Below are positions 51,401-60,690 of a stretch of DNA of 64,000 nt, one piece after another. Both the position numbers and the translations under genes were made by a program. The first letter of the stretch is position 1; every line of letters starts with the position of its first letter. Source of the DNA: Paragonimus skrjabini miyazakii (Eukaryota > Platyhelminthes > Trematoda > Plagiorchiida > Troglotrematidae); the NCBI GenBank assembly GCA_014338405.1, contig JTDE01003552.1:10474-74473 (forward strand), read 5' to 3'. The notes under the pieces were generated by a model. The model did not search any database and was not told the DNA's origin. It saw nothing but the letters and a program-made list of their open reading frames with translations.

Positions 51401-54400
51401 TGAAATTTCGAAAACTTATTCGTCAATTCGTCTTTATGTGGAAGCTATGAGAATAATGAAATAAAAACATATATGATTGAGCTGACTAGTTCAACAACCC
51501 ATTTTGGGTATAACTGGTTCTGAAATCATCTTGTAATAATTATGCAACAAAACAATCTCTGATCGATGAAACAAACATAAATCAATGCAACACGTCTGCA
51601 TTGTTAAGCGTGCTAGAGTGCGAGGCACTTTGGTGAAATGTAAGCCGAAGATCGAATGAACAACTGGATAAGTCAAAGGTAAATACATGCAACGCTCGAC
51701 AGTGATGCGACTAGTAACTTTATCGGCGTTAAGATGTTGTAAACAATGCCGCAGTACACCGAATAACCTGGACTGCAAAATGTCAGGTCAGCAAGCTTAG
51801 CTGGTAAACAAAGATCTATTGTACAAACATCGCGACAGATAATGCGCTGACCTAGAGCATCGTTCAGTAGACATATATCTCTCATATTGAAGAAAATCAT
51901 TCCTTAGTTCATTATGTCATCTTTGAAACTAAAGTATTTACTTTCCCAGTTTGAGATGTCAGACAACGCTTACGCGTATCCACATGTTATTCTTCCGTGT
52001 CAAGATGACAGTTTAAGATGTTTCAATGCGTTGCATTGACATTCCTCTATATTAGCAGTGACCCGAACTGAACGGATTGCATTAGGATCCTAATATTTTG
52101 CGCGGCTCACACTGACAAGTCTCTCAACATAATGTCCTCAGAAAATTTCGAAGGGACATCACTGAGAAATAGTTGTGCTCTCCAAAATAAGGATATAAGC
52201 TCCACCTGACCCACAACTCTCAGTGTTGCCGACTGGCTATCATGCGTACGGCTACCACCGTACATTGACGTTCGCTGGCCAAACTCGGTTAATAGGCTTG
52301 CATGTGTACGTCCTCATCTTATCAGAACTCTATGGCGTAATGTTTTCGTTTCCATGTCTTGTGAAGTGATACGAGTGTGATTCGTTTAGTTTAAACTATT
52401 ATGAAAACGACGGAAAATCTTTTGAAACATAGTTAATTGGCACAGAGACTCGGAAGTGATATTGGGACATGCGGAAGCGTCATATGAACACCTTAAAATA
52501 GAAAAGGAATAGATAGACATTTCAAGAAAGTAGAAGTGGGGAAACTCACTCATAGTTGGCAGGAGACCCTAGGGGCGAATAGGCAGTTACACGTAGACCA
52601 ATCGAGTGAGCGAAGTCGATCAACTTTTGATTCGGAAATCCAAGATGACTTTCTAGTTGCAACATGACTGGTCGTATACGAGCACAGCGAAGGATTCGTT
52701 CGATTTGTATTATATTAAAGTTGGAGAGACCAATCGATTTGACCAATCCAGAAAATACAAGACTTTCCATAGCCTATGACAAAATCAGGACGGAAGGGAG
52801 ACTGTCACCGCAAAACCAAGAAAACACAATAATTTTGACTTGACTTATTCGGACAATGAAATCGAAGGAAATAAGCTGTGACGTCAACCGGCACAATCAA
52901 TGGTACATTATAAACATATACACAAAAACAAAAGAGATACAAACGGAGCTTAGAAACGCAAACACGCACGAATAAATAAACTACGTGATATCCTGGATTA
53001 GGTTTTAATGGCTTCATACAGTTGCCTGGTGACCATCGCCAACTTACTAGAACAATCGTAATATCAACAAAGTGTTTTCCATGAACACATATGGGTGCAC
53101 AGATGTGTTTAGTTTATCGCATCTCAACAAATTCTAGGACGAGTCCTCTTGTGAACAAGCTGAATCACACGCCCGACAAAATGAATTTGATAGAAAATGG
53201 GATTTCGAGAAAGCCCTAAGTTCTGATGTTACATGGATACATAAATGAAGCTTAAGATAAACAAATGAAACCACTAACGATACGCACGCCACAGGTGAGG
53301 GGCCCGTCAAAATTGCACAAAAGCGGCGTCCCTCTGAGATCCCTTCTATCTATGGACAACTCGACGTACCATAAGTTGGCTAAATGGCTTGTGAACATTC
53401 TCATCCCAAATAGAAAGTGCTTTAGTTTCCATTATGTAAAAGGTTCATTTGATTTCGCCAAAACTCCGGAGAATGTGTCCGTATTCTTTTGATGTCGACT
53501 CGTCGTTCCCGAACGTACTTCTGCATGAGATTGTCGATTTTCTATGCACTTTATCTCTCGCCAGAATCTAACGTTGTGTATTGCGACTGACTACCTCAGA
53601 AGGTTGATTCTTTTAAGCATCGAAAATATTTAGTTTCATTTTGACGGCACTACTTACAAGCAGATTGACGGTGTGGCAATGGGCAGTTCATTGGGGCCGG
53701 ATTTGGCTAAAATATTGTAGCGACCTCTTAGAATGGCTCAATTTTTCTCGCCGTTTTGTTCTACACTTTAACACTTCCTGTTGAGACAGGTTTATTTAGC
53801 CCACTTGTATACCCTATTTCCGTTCGTCACTTTCCCATTCCGTGCCCTAAACGCTTACTCGCTGTAGAATTTATTCTTCCTCGGTCGTGGTAATACACAG
53901 AATACTGCGCTATTTGCTGGCTTCTGAATTTTTGCTACTGAGTAACTCGCCGAACGTGTAGTGAAACTTTATGGGAGCGTTCTCACTATATTCCTGGGAT
54001 TGTTTAAAGACAAATTTCGAAACCGATTGACAGCAGCACTCTACAAACGATATGTCAATCATTATTTTTCACGCATGAGGTTCACCTCAAAAAACTCCAC
54101 AGACTTATGAACTCATCCCACCCCAAATTATCAGTTTCTTGTGAACAAGAGACTGGAAGAAGTTTGTCGTTTCTGGACATTTTGATCAGTCGGCGTAAAG
54201 ATGGTACAGTAAAATAAGCGTCGTATCGGAAGGTGACATGGAGTGGTCAGTACCTTCAGTTTTCCTCGTTTTCCCCGACGGCATACAAGCGTGGCTTAGT
54301 CCGAACCCTGTTCCATAAAGTCAGACAAATTGATGAAAGCATCAGTAAGAACGAAGAGTTTATGAAGGACATATCACTGCCCAACGGCTATCCGGGAAAG

Positions 54401-57400
54401 TTTATGAAAACTCACTGTGATCTACGTGTGACCAAAAGTCGTATTGAGACTGCTTCCAAGAAGTAAGGTAGGTTAAATTCGACTTTTTAGGGTGATCACA
54501 TAACAACCGATGTAGGCAAGAGGTTACGGTCAGCCTTGAATCATACCTACTCAGCTGCTGAATTGCGAATGTTGTCCTCCACTCACCTTATTGTCATCGA
54601 CGTCTCCGATCGTGCCCCATCTGATTTACCAGTTCAGATGCAGGTGCGGTGACAAGTACATTGGTAGAACGGACCGGAGTTTCCAATAACAGATAGCGGT
54701 ACACATGCTTAATTGGTTATTGGGTGAGATGACCCAACAAACACTAGCAACGCAGCGACTAAGCTGGAACTCAGTGTCTTCGGTCCCTAAACAAATCTTG
54801 GATACAGGTCACTCGGTTGACCCATTGACATCGTTCATTGCGTTGTTACCTAATCGAAACCTGAAGCTGTTAGCATACATGGAAGCCATGTTAATCAAGC
54901 AGAATCGACCACTTCTCTGCGCCCCAAAGGTGTTGACAGTCAGTATCGTTGCCATGGAACTTACCCTGGTTATGTTACTCTGTATCACATTTAACTGCCT
55001 ATCAGTAAATCGACAGGAATAAACGAGCTCTAATGAGAGCGAAACTCGGGTCTAGTGCTTTTATTCGAAAAGGGCCGATTGGAACGCGACAGCTGCGATC
55101 ACTTGTGGGTGATGTTCAACTTGAAAAAAACGAAATGTTAACACCTCGCAACATCTGTCATTTTGCCGTGCTAATGAAACGAATCAAGGGAACTTAATGT
55201 TTCAATTCCTTTCTAAGACTTTATCTATTGTGTAGTTGAAGAAGGAAGGAACCGAACACATCCCGTTGAATACCAGAAGTTGGGGTCCACAGATAGACAC
55301 CCTGCCTCATTGCTATGGTATGGGTAGTTTGGCCGTCAAGGCCAATCAATAAGTGTTTCTTCCCCCTCGTCGCTCAGATTTTTATTCGTGAACACTATTC
55401 AGAAAGTATACAATGCAGCAGATACGCATTACAACATGGTCAAGATCAAGGTGACTAGTGAAAAGTGAACGGTTATTAACCGAATGACAAAATCAGTAGT
55501 CAACGATACTATGGCCAACTTGCTGCGAAACACGGGACGGCCCTCACATAGCGCACTGTCATCCTATTGAAGCGAAAAGGCGTCCAATAAAGCACAGTCT
55601 TTATTGTCCAACACGTTAGTTAGCATGCTACACGTGCGCCCGCGTTTTTGAACCACAATTCCAGTCCACAACACCCCCGGGTTTCCGTTCACTCGTCGTG
55701 TGCACTTCTGCCCGGTTTATGTGTGTGATCGGCGCCTTCTATTGGGGGGTTTTCCGCCTACCATTCTTCGTCTGTTGGTCCGATTTCGTTGAGCAATAGC
55801 TCGTCCGGTCGCTCGTGTTGTCATCCATCTATCCACAGTGGGCTTTGATCGTATTCCACGGCAATGTCGGGATATTCTTGCGAGTGTTGGAATAATCACG
55901 CCTCCGATTTCGTAGTACATTCGATTTTGCCTGCCATTTCTCGCCCGTTGGTCCGATCCGGTCGAGCAATGACTCATCCGATTGCCCCTGTTGTCCGCCA
56001 TACGCTCGTTGTGGGTTCTTGGAGGTAACTCCCCCCCCGCGTTGAGGTATTCTATCGAGTGTTGGAACGTTCACACTTCCGGCCTGACAATCCACCACAC
56101 TATGTGCCGAAACGTGGGATCGTATATATGCAAAACTGCGGCACCGAACCATTACTACCAGATGGCTCCTTGCCAAAACATCCGCAAAATGATCCAACTG
56201 TCTCTCTTCCAGGGTAAGATGATCGAATTGCACGTTTCTGTCACCCGAAAGCACAGAAATGTCTAGGCGTTTAGTTTTGCTCTGAGGGTTAGAACGAAAC
56301 TGAAGAACAAGGTGTTTCGGTGACTGAACGACTGTCTAGCGGGGCATATGTGGGTATTGCACATAACCAACGTCTTTTTGGGTCGGCAGACTTTAACCGA
56401 AATATTAATTCTGATGGCGCACAGATGATCACTCGTTAAGACTCCATCGAATGAGTCTTGCTCCATTTTCAACTGAAATATCGGATCATACAGGGATAAA
56501 AGAATCAAATGCCTACCTGATATCTTAGCCTAAATAACTTAGAACTGGGGTAAATAGAGAAGATTGAAAAAATACTTGGGCCGGTTCGTTTTGGCAACGA
56601 CGACACTGAAGGCTTCCCGGTTATCTTTCATAGAACAGGCTAGAATAAAAAGAACTTTTCGTAAGGCTCTCTGATTCAGCAGCTTAACCCGGAAGACAGT
56701 GAGATACGGGGTCTTTCTTGCACGATTTATACCGCATCACTCACTCGAAAGCCATACTGAACTTTCTGTGAGGGACTATCCAGGTTCTGAGAGGTAGTGT
56801 ATAAGATGGTGATGCCTTAACACTGTCAGTGCTGTGCGCAGAAGACGCATTCAAAGCTACATCAAACTCCCGGGAAGTACTTGAAACTTTTTGATGATAA
56901 TGAGTAACAGCCGATGATACCTTCCTTATCCTTCATCTTCTTAATACAGCGAACAACAGTGCTGCAACTATGGAAACAGTTGAGCGTCACAGTCATGGAA
57001 CTGTGCCCCACTAACCAAACACTCCTATGGATAATGTTGTGAAAAACGACCCCGTGGGCGTAAATACCCGTTGGCTGTCCTCCATTGGTTTGTTTGATTT
57101 GATTACAAGGGAAATATCCACAGCCCTAGCCAACAAAGCTAACCGGGGCATCGCAACGTGTAAGGCTGGTAATCACGCCAAAACACTGGAAATGATGTGG
57201 GTTACATATGCCTTAGCCGGTGTCGGTGGTAGTTGTTAGGGCACCCACCCTGTTACCGTCCCAAGGCGCCTCCGCCGTGAGAAAGGATAAAAACGATTGA
57301 CTTTGTCTTAGTTTGCGGACCTGTTCGGAGCGGCCGAGAGGATGGCCTTGGCTAGTTTCCACCCGTCAGACTTTTTACTCCGTTGTACCCATTAGTGACC

Positions 57401-58347
57401 CTAACTATTTTTTCCGATAAATGTCCTTCTCTTTTTATGATTCGGGAATGTTCTTATGGCCACTGCGCACCCTATAAGTACTTTGTCCCTGTCGCCTTGG
57501 TCGCACACGTTTTTGGGCGGAACAAAGCTCTTTTTTGTACGCGTCTTGGGAGCGAATACGGGAACAGTCGCAATACTTTTCGGGACCGTGTGAATTAGTG
57601 AAGGAAGAAGAACCCGAATTCTGCCAAGCGCATTGCGATAGCAAGGACGAACCAGCGTAATGTTTAGGAAGGTTTACAACAGTAGTATAGCAGACTTTTG
57701 AGTCCAAACTGATTAGCACCATAACAGGAATAACACTGAAATAGAACACGTACCAACCGATGAGTAATTCACCGCCTTTCTAAATAATCCAACGAATAAG
57801 AAAACATTTTTGCTTACCGCCCAGGTCGCTTCAATCTCAACCGAATCATACAAAATATTCCCGTCAGAATCTTTGGGGAACAAACAACCACCAGGCTGCA
57901 GAAGCTTTATGAATGATAATATTCGAAACTTACTTGATAAGACACAGGCCAGTGCATGAGGTAAAGATCAATATAATCAAGTTTTAATGCATCCAAGCTT
58001 GCGTGACATCCCTCCTGTACAAGCTGGGGTTGATGAAACGTGTTCCACAACTACGAACAAACAGACTTATGGAAGTGACAGAAAAACCTTCGAGGTGATA
58101 AACATTTCTTTTCGGCTGACTAAACCAGTTTCGAAACAGTGACTAAGTGCACGGCCCACATCTGCTTCATTCTGATATACCATGGCACAATCTAGATGCC
58201 GGTATCCAGCAACTATAGCTTCTTTGACCACATATTCCGCATTTTCTAACTACGTGAAAAATTTCTTGATATTTTTAAGAAGTTGGGACAGACCCTCCAA
58301 GTTCCGAGCCCAACAAAAGGAATAGTAGATTGATCATCCAACCTCAT
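36628..58347 (-). CDS. Aldo-keto reductase (complete, 8 exons, 305 aa)
   Basis: NADPH-dependent carbonyl reductase of the AKR superfamily, a cytosolic TIM barrel reducing aldehydes or ketones. Coding exons (minus strand): 58347-58294, 58249-58088, 58050-57934, 57895-57818, 52773-52550, 40597-40441, 36804-36722 and 36670-36628. Total 918 bp; all junctions are GT/AG and phases fit throughout. The catalytic tetrad is intact: Asp38 (HLDCA), Tyr43 (MVYQNE), Lys72 (FITSK) and His105 (LMHWP). VKSIGLSNFN and the cofactor-binding VPKSSNPERLRENL near residues 250-263 match AKR signatures 2 and 3. The end HPEFPFKQNM fits the family C-terminus. Length is normal for the family. Introns 1, 2, 3 and 7 are 44, 37, 38 and 51 bp; introns 4, 5 and 6 are 5.0, 12.0 and 3.6 kb and full of transposon relics. 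Substrate is unknown. The start ATG at 58347 is the first that gives the usual short N-terminus. Confidence 0.95.
36722..36804 (-). CDS. Aldo-keto reductase exon 7
   Basis: 27 codons plus two bases: IFDFELPAEDIELLEAASQ then NIRRIQPP. The pattern matches xFDFxLTxEDMxxL of the family. Acceptor cccag, donor gtaagt. Intron 7 is 51 bp. Confidence 0.92.
37075..37135 (+). repeat. Tail fragment of the tRNA-like repeat
   Basis: CTGGCTCGAATACAGGCGAAGG, then CCAGATTTTCACAATCGGG, match box B and the tail of the copies at 34.9 and 44.3 kb. The 5' half is missing. Confidence 0.55.
37594..37627. repeat. (TA)17 microsatellite
   Basis: 34 bp of alternating TA inside reductase intron 6. Confidence 0.95.
37800..37945 (-). 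mobile_element. Penelope-like terminal-repeat relic
   Basis: Read on the minus strand, this stretch aligns with 55023-55120 just after the Penelope-like coding region. Shared blocks are ACGAGCT, AATGAGAGCGAAACTCG, TCTAGT, TTCGAAA, GGGCCGA and the GACAGC-GCGATCA stretch, then GTGGGT(A/G)ATGTTCA. No coding sequence adjoins it, so it is a lone terminal repeat. It lies in intron 6 of the reductase in the sense orientation. Confidence 0.7.
37895..37939 (-). ncRNA. Type I hammerhead ribozyme
   Basis: Self-cleaving RNA motif, read on the minus strand. Stem I 5' strand GCACTA (37939-37934); core CTGACGA (37933-37927, consensus CUGANGA); stem II GCTTTAATGAGAGC (37926-37913, five pairs including one G-U, loop AATG); core GAA (37912-37910); short stem III AC-TCGA-AT (37909-37902, one mismatch); cleavage base C (37901); and stem I 3' strand TAGTAT (from 37900), whose first four bases pair with ACTA. 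All invariant core bases are present. Hammerheads of this small type I form are known from Penelope-like elements, and the surrounding sequence is such a relic. It is transcribed in the sense orientation if the reductase pre-mRNA is made. Activity is not shown. Confidence 0.8.
38097..38124. repeat. 11-bp tandem repeat
   Basis: GTGACCATTAT occurs twice, followed by a third GTGACC. An (ATAC)4 run follows at 38171-38186. Confidence 0.85.
40441..40597 (-). CDS. Aldo-keto reductase exon 6 (cofactor motif)
   Basis: One base plus 52 codons. LSLPVVNALSQKHGKTPAQV is followed by LLRHAIQRGL and VPKSSNPERLRENLA. The Lys252 and Arg258 region binds the NADPH 2'-phosphate in characterised relatives. Donor gtgagt at 40440. 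It is separated from exon 5 by a 12-kb intron. Confidence 0.95.
42140..42995 (+). mobile_element. CR1-like LINE 3' fragment
   Basis: Across several frames the order of a CR1/jockey-type RT C-terminus can be followed. GVNLGLLLFNVFV is seen where GVPQGSVLGPLLFNVFV is usual, then LPFNVNRYKVI, VSESKQDRGVLVTDTVNLS, a damaged thumb, and at the end SVESFHVLPDQRMRQK (usual SVxxFKRxLD). The FADD box is missing. Antisense in reductase intron 5. Dead copy. Confidence 0.75.
44225..44615 (-). repeat. Two-unit tandem array of the tRNA-like repeat
   Basis: A complete unit (head at about 44540 down to a tail near 44235) is preceded on the minus strand by the tail of another unit (44615-44553). Equivalent points (GGGCTTCGG on plus at 44285 and 44590) are 305 bp apart. 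The tRNA-like block is 44364-44287. Box A is TAGCTCAATTGG (44358-44347), box B is a perfect GGTTCGAATCC (44306-44296), the D-stem GCTC/GAGC is perfect, and the T-arm is GCTGG/CCGGC. The acceptor stem has only five pairs, so a working tRNA is unlikely. It lies in reductase intron 5, sense orientation. Confidence 0.8.
45000..47640. other. Unassigned part of reductase intron 5
   Basis: No recognisable element or exon. Short frames only. Confidence 0.4.
47656..48072 (-). other. 138-codon open frame of unknown nature
   Basis: The longest unexplained open frame outside the transposons. It lies in reductase intron 5 on the gene's own strand. The predicted peptide has a basic start, a Cys-containing middle (PRCLFCYDNSC) and a Leu-rich end. 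I recognise no domain. It could be a chance open frame or an old repeat. Confidence 0.2.
48442..48472. repeat. (TC)8(CG)8 compound microsatellite
   Basis: A homopyrimidine run (48442-48457) is joined directly to a pure alternating CG run (48457-48472). Confidence 0.95.
49430..49990 (+). mobile_element. Tc1/mariner-like transposase relic
   Basis: KVGRPS, VRTIQRAIWGNP and, in the frame of 49681-49881, FDEEKFKLSCPN followed by HIRTR are seen. These follow the order of a Tc1/mariner transposase: GRP linker, SxRTxxRxL helix, then FSDExxFxLxGPDG around the second catalytic residue. Several frame changes. No terminal repeats were located. Antisense in reductase intron 5. Confidence 0.5.
50000..52545. 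other. Unassigned part of reductase intron 5
   Basis: Holds a 120-codon frame at 50028-50390 (+) and overlapping frames on both strands at 50706-51065 (-) and 50793-51035 (+). None has recognisable motifs. Confidence 0.3.
52550..52773 (-). CDS. Aldo-keto reductase exon 5
   Basis: 74 codons plus two bases: AMESLVFSGLVKSIGLSNFN (signature 2), QLESHLGFPNQKLIDFA and VTAYSPLGSP. It ends with the GA of a Glu codon that the next exon completes. The family's usual QxECHP is QLESHL here. Confidence 0.95.
53716..53987. mobile_element. 272-bp insertion nested in the Penelope RT
   Basis: Starts TGTAGCGACC and ends GTTCTCACT. It is flanked by the 4-bp duplication ATAT (53712-53715 and 53988-53991). Removing it with one ATAT copy rejoins the RT reading frame exactly at a conserved site. 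The TG start and 4-bp duplication suggest a solo LTR, but the end is not CA, so its class is open. Confidence 0.7.
55020..55058 (+). ncRNA. Decayed hammerhead ribozyme at the Penelope 3' repeat
   Basis: Stem II GCTCTAATGAGAGC (55027-55040, five perfect pairs), GAA (55041-55043), stem III AC-TCGG-GT (perfect two pairs), C at 55052 and TAGTGC (55053-55058) are kept. The first core reads TAAACGA instead of CTGANGA, and the stem I 5' strand is lost, so it should be inactive. It is the sister of the intact copy at 37.9 kb. Confidence 0.65.
55571..55695 (+). repeat. Interspersed repeat, copy 2 of a pair
   Basis: Matches 35672-35800: GCGAAAAGGCGTCCAATAAA, then CAGTCTTTATTG, GCATGCTACACG and a final GTTTCCGTTCACTC. 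AATAAA is intact here. Confidence 0.6.
55760..56105 (-). repeat. Two-unit tandem duplication, period about 173 bp
   Basis: GTTGGTCCGAT at 55774 and at 55947 start two aligned units of about 170 bp, each running to a GAGTGTTGGAA(T/C) block. On the minus strand each unit can encode a related peptide around LL(D/N)(R/E)IGPT(G/D)E(K/E)W, in different frames. GC-rich compared with the surrounding intron. Confidence 0.65.
56260..57817. other. Unassigned remainder of reductase intron 4
   Basis: A more GC-rich block at about 57000-57420 holds a 70-codon open frame (57027-57239, +) without known motifs. Confidence 0.35.
57818..57895 (-). CDS. Aldo-keto reductase exon 4
   Basis: 26 codons: PGGCLFPKDSDGN, then ILYDSVEIEATWA. 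This is the loop before helix 4 in AKRs (usual LFPKDxxGNxxxxxVDxxETW). Donor gtaagc. Intron 4 of 5044 bp contains an antisense Penelope-like element. Confidence 0.93.
57934..58050 (-). CDS. Aldo-keto reductase exon 3 (catalytic His)
   Basis: 39 codons, from LWNTFH through LDYIDLYLMHWP to SYQ. Donor gtaagt. Intron 3 is 38 bp (57896-57933). Confidence 0.95.
58088..58249 (-). CDS. Aldo-keto reductase exon 2 (Asp, Tyr, Lys of catalytic tetrad)
   Basis: 54 codons in phase 0. Contains GYRHLDCAMVYQNEADVG (AKR signature 1 region) and ends at the catalytic Lys72 of FITSK. It is followed by a 37-bp intron (58051-58087). Confidence 0.95.
58294..58347 (-). CDS. Aldo-keto reductase exon 1
   Basis: 18 codons from ATG to IPFVGLGTWR, the family's MPxxGLGTW strand. 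The donor gtctgt follows at 58293. Intron 1 is 44 bp and ends cacgtag. Confidence 0.88.
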
Positions 58348-60690
58348 TCGGCCCAAAATTCTACAAAGAAGAATGCGAAATTACTGTATATGACTAGTAT
58401 GGGGTCATCATCATCAAAGACAGCATTACACCAGTGGTTCGCGCTGATGGTTAACAGCCACAGAAGCAGGTGGAGAGAAGCAAGCCCAAATTAAAGAGAA
58501 AGTGAGGGAAATTCAGGGGAACTATCTACTAAAAACGACTCTGTCCACACTCAAACATTCGACATCAAACACTGTAAGGACGAGAGTGTAAGAAGAGAGT
58601 AAATTCCTTCTGGCTTGTTTTATCACATTATTGTACCCATGTGGCGGTGTGTTCATGCCTGCTCCCAACACCAGATGGGCGTCTCGAGCGTTCTTTGTTC
58701 TGCGCGTGCGACGCATTCATCGAACGCGTCATCGTTTGATGGTTGTCAACAATGCCCGATTTCTATAGGTTCCCATTTCAAGATGGAGGTCGTATCACTG
58801 TGCCTACACTGGCTTCTGGCTCTTTGTGCAACGGTCGTACTTGCCGGTCTTTTCTGTTTGCAACTTTTTGCCCGGTCTTCTTGTGTTGTTGAAACTTGTC
58901 TAGGACTTGGAAGAAATTCGGGTTCCTAGTCTTTTCATGTAATCATCGTTGTATCAATAGTACGGTTGTGATCTACTATCCTTATTGATTTCATCCTCTC
59001 GTGGTTGTAGAAAATGGACGCGTAATTTAAAGTTCATCTGGTGAGCGTTATAAGGGGCATACACCTTGCGAGTGAGCAGCTGAGCTATAAGTAAATGTAA
59101 GGTGTCCTGGTCAACACGGCCTCCAGATGGCCTTTACTGCCCCGCGTCAGTAACTGCACTCACTTCACAGACAGCCCAGTCAGAAAAGGCAACAGACACA
59201 CCATTATAACAAATTAGCCGCCACTACATAAAAAGTCTTCAGCCATGGATTCTGCGTCGTGATATGTACACGGGTCTGAGCAACAAACTCATTTACAGAT
59301 GAGAGCGCCAAAAGATCAGGAATGCATCCATAGAAGCAGATACTGAGCAAGAAACGGGCAATCACAGCCCAAATGCAGCGGATTGACGTTAAATTATCAC
59401 GCTACTATCGTTCATCAAAATCCCCGCCACAAAAGTACGAAAGTACTTTGTGGTACATCGATCAGATATGTAGACATGAAGTTGACGACTCTCAGAACCA
59501 GACAGTTAGTTAGATCCACGTGTAGTTGTCGATTTGAGGGGTATAAACAGCAAATTGAAATGACAAGTCTTTGGCAATCGTTGATAAGGTGGTCCAAGAA
59601 GATCACTTTGCGTTCTGCTACTTTCCAAATCTACAGCTGTAAGTTAAGACTGTGTCACCTGATGAAATGATGGGTACAGACAACAAAGTTGCCGTGTAGA
59701 CTGAGTGTTGATACTCTTGAGCCCTCCGTGTCAGCACGTTTAACTCTCTTACTACAAGTTGAGACGATTTTTTTAAGTAGTAAATCGGATCAAATGACAG
59801 TGGAATCAGCGTGCTGTTTCCGATAGGAAACGATTTTTTAACGTTTACGGCAGGTTCACGGAGTATCAATCGAATTGCCGGAAGAGACACACTGATGTTA
59901 GGTTCATGTTGTCGCGCTGTTCATGCAGCAGTATGGCTGGGTGACATATTTACATCGGATGGAGGCTTTACATACGCAAAATTTGCTGATCAATGGAACA
60001 GCACTATATTCGACCAAATTTCTTCGTGACATTCAATTATCATGCACAAGACGGTTTTGCTGGCAAGGTAATTTGATGGACCGAGTGCCTGTTGTTCAAA
60101 TTATATACAATAGAAGCAACCATGTTGAAAGGCGGTGAAGGCAAAAGATTAGAGGAAAGTAACCATGTGACCGCTGACAACACCCACAGTCTGAAATTAC
60201 AGTAATCAGCCACAAGCACGGAAAGTGTTCACTTTAAACCCTGTATCTATATCTGAATCAAATACGGGACGAAAATAACGTGGAAACCTGTCTTGTGTTC
60301 CGTTGCATGCAAAGAACGATCTGAGAGAAAGCCCAAGCTACTATATACCACAGTCTTCCTGAAATGATCAGGAAATTACATCTGAGTTATTAATCATAAA
60401 TTTCCAGTCTTATATTTTCTAACTTCATCACTGCCTATTCTACATCCACGATGCCTCTCGCAGTGCACCCGATCCGCAAGGCTGTTATAACATAATGGAA
60501 TGGTCCAGTCCACACAGACGAGACAAGCAAACTCGCCGCAGACATTCGATTTATTTGGTACGTCAACCGACATCCTTTGACAAACTCTCATACACCTCAA
60601 GGTAGAAAAAGATGGCAGTTATATACTTCGGAAGAACATAACAGATTGAACGGTAACGAGAAGAAAAGGGAAAAGAAATTCAATCTAAGG
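58348..60690. other. Upstream region of the reductase gene
   Basis: Must hold the promoter and any 5' UTR of the minus-strand reductase gene. An acceptor-like ttctttgtag just before the ATG leaves room for an upstream untranslated exon or a trans-splice site. A 104-codon frame on the other strand (58615-58929) has one hydrophobic stretch and no known domain. Confidence 0.35.

Larger units (their letters stand above)
53130..55120 (+). mobile_element. Penelope-like element with GIY-YIG end (copy A)
   Basis: RT blocks in order: SKLHKSGVPLR and YHKLAKWL (53265-53492), FDVDSSFPNV after a frameshift (53488-53517), QIDGVAMGSSLGPDLAKI (about 53662-53715), a 272-bp insertion, LYKRYVNHYF with the catalytic YVDD changed to YVNH (54051-54062), then SFLDILI and GQYLQFSSFSPTAYKRGLV (to 54466). 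A linker with GDHITTDVGKRLR leads to CRCGDKYIGRT (54639-54671) and LDTGHSVD (about 54806-54829), the Cys-rich GIY-YIG endonuclease typical of Penelope elements. Coding ends at TAA 55020-55022, and a terminal-repeat remnant follows to about 55120. Stops and lost aspartates make it dead. It lies antisense in reductase intron 4. Confidence 0.88.

Noticed and set aside
58615..58929. 104-codon frame with a hydrophobic segment, divergent from the reductase
   Set aside because: One hydrophobic stretch is weak evidence; no signal of splicing, domain or conservation is visible.
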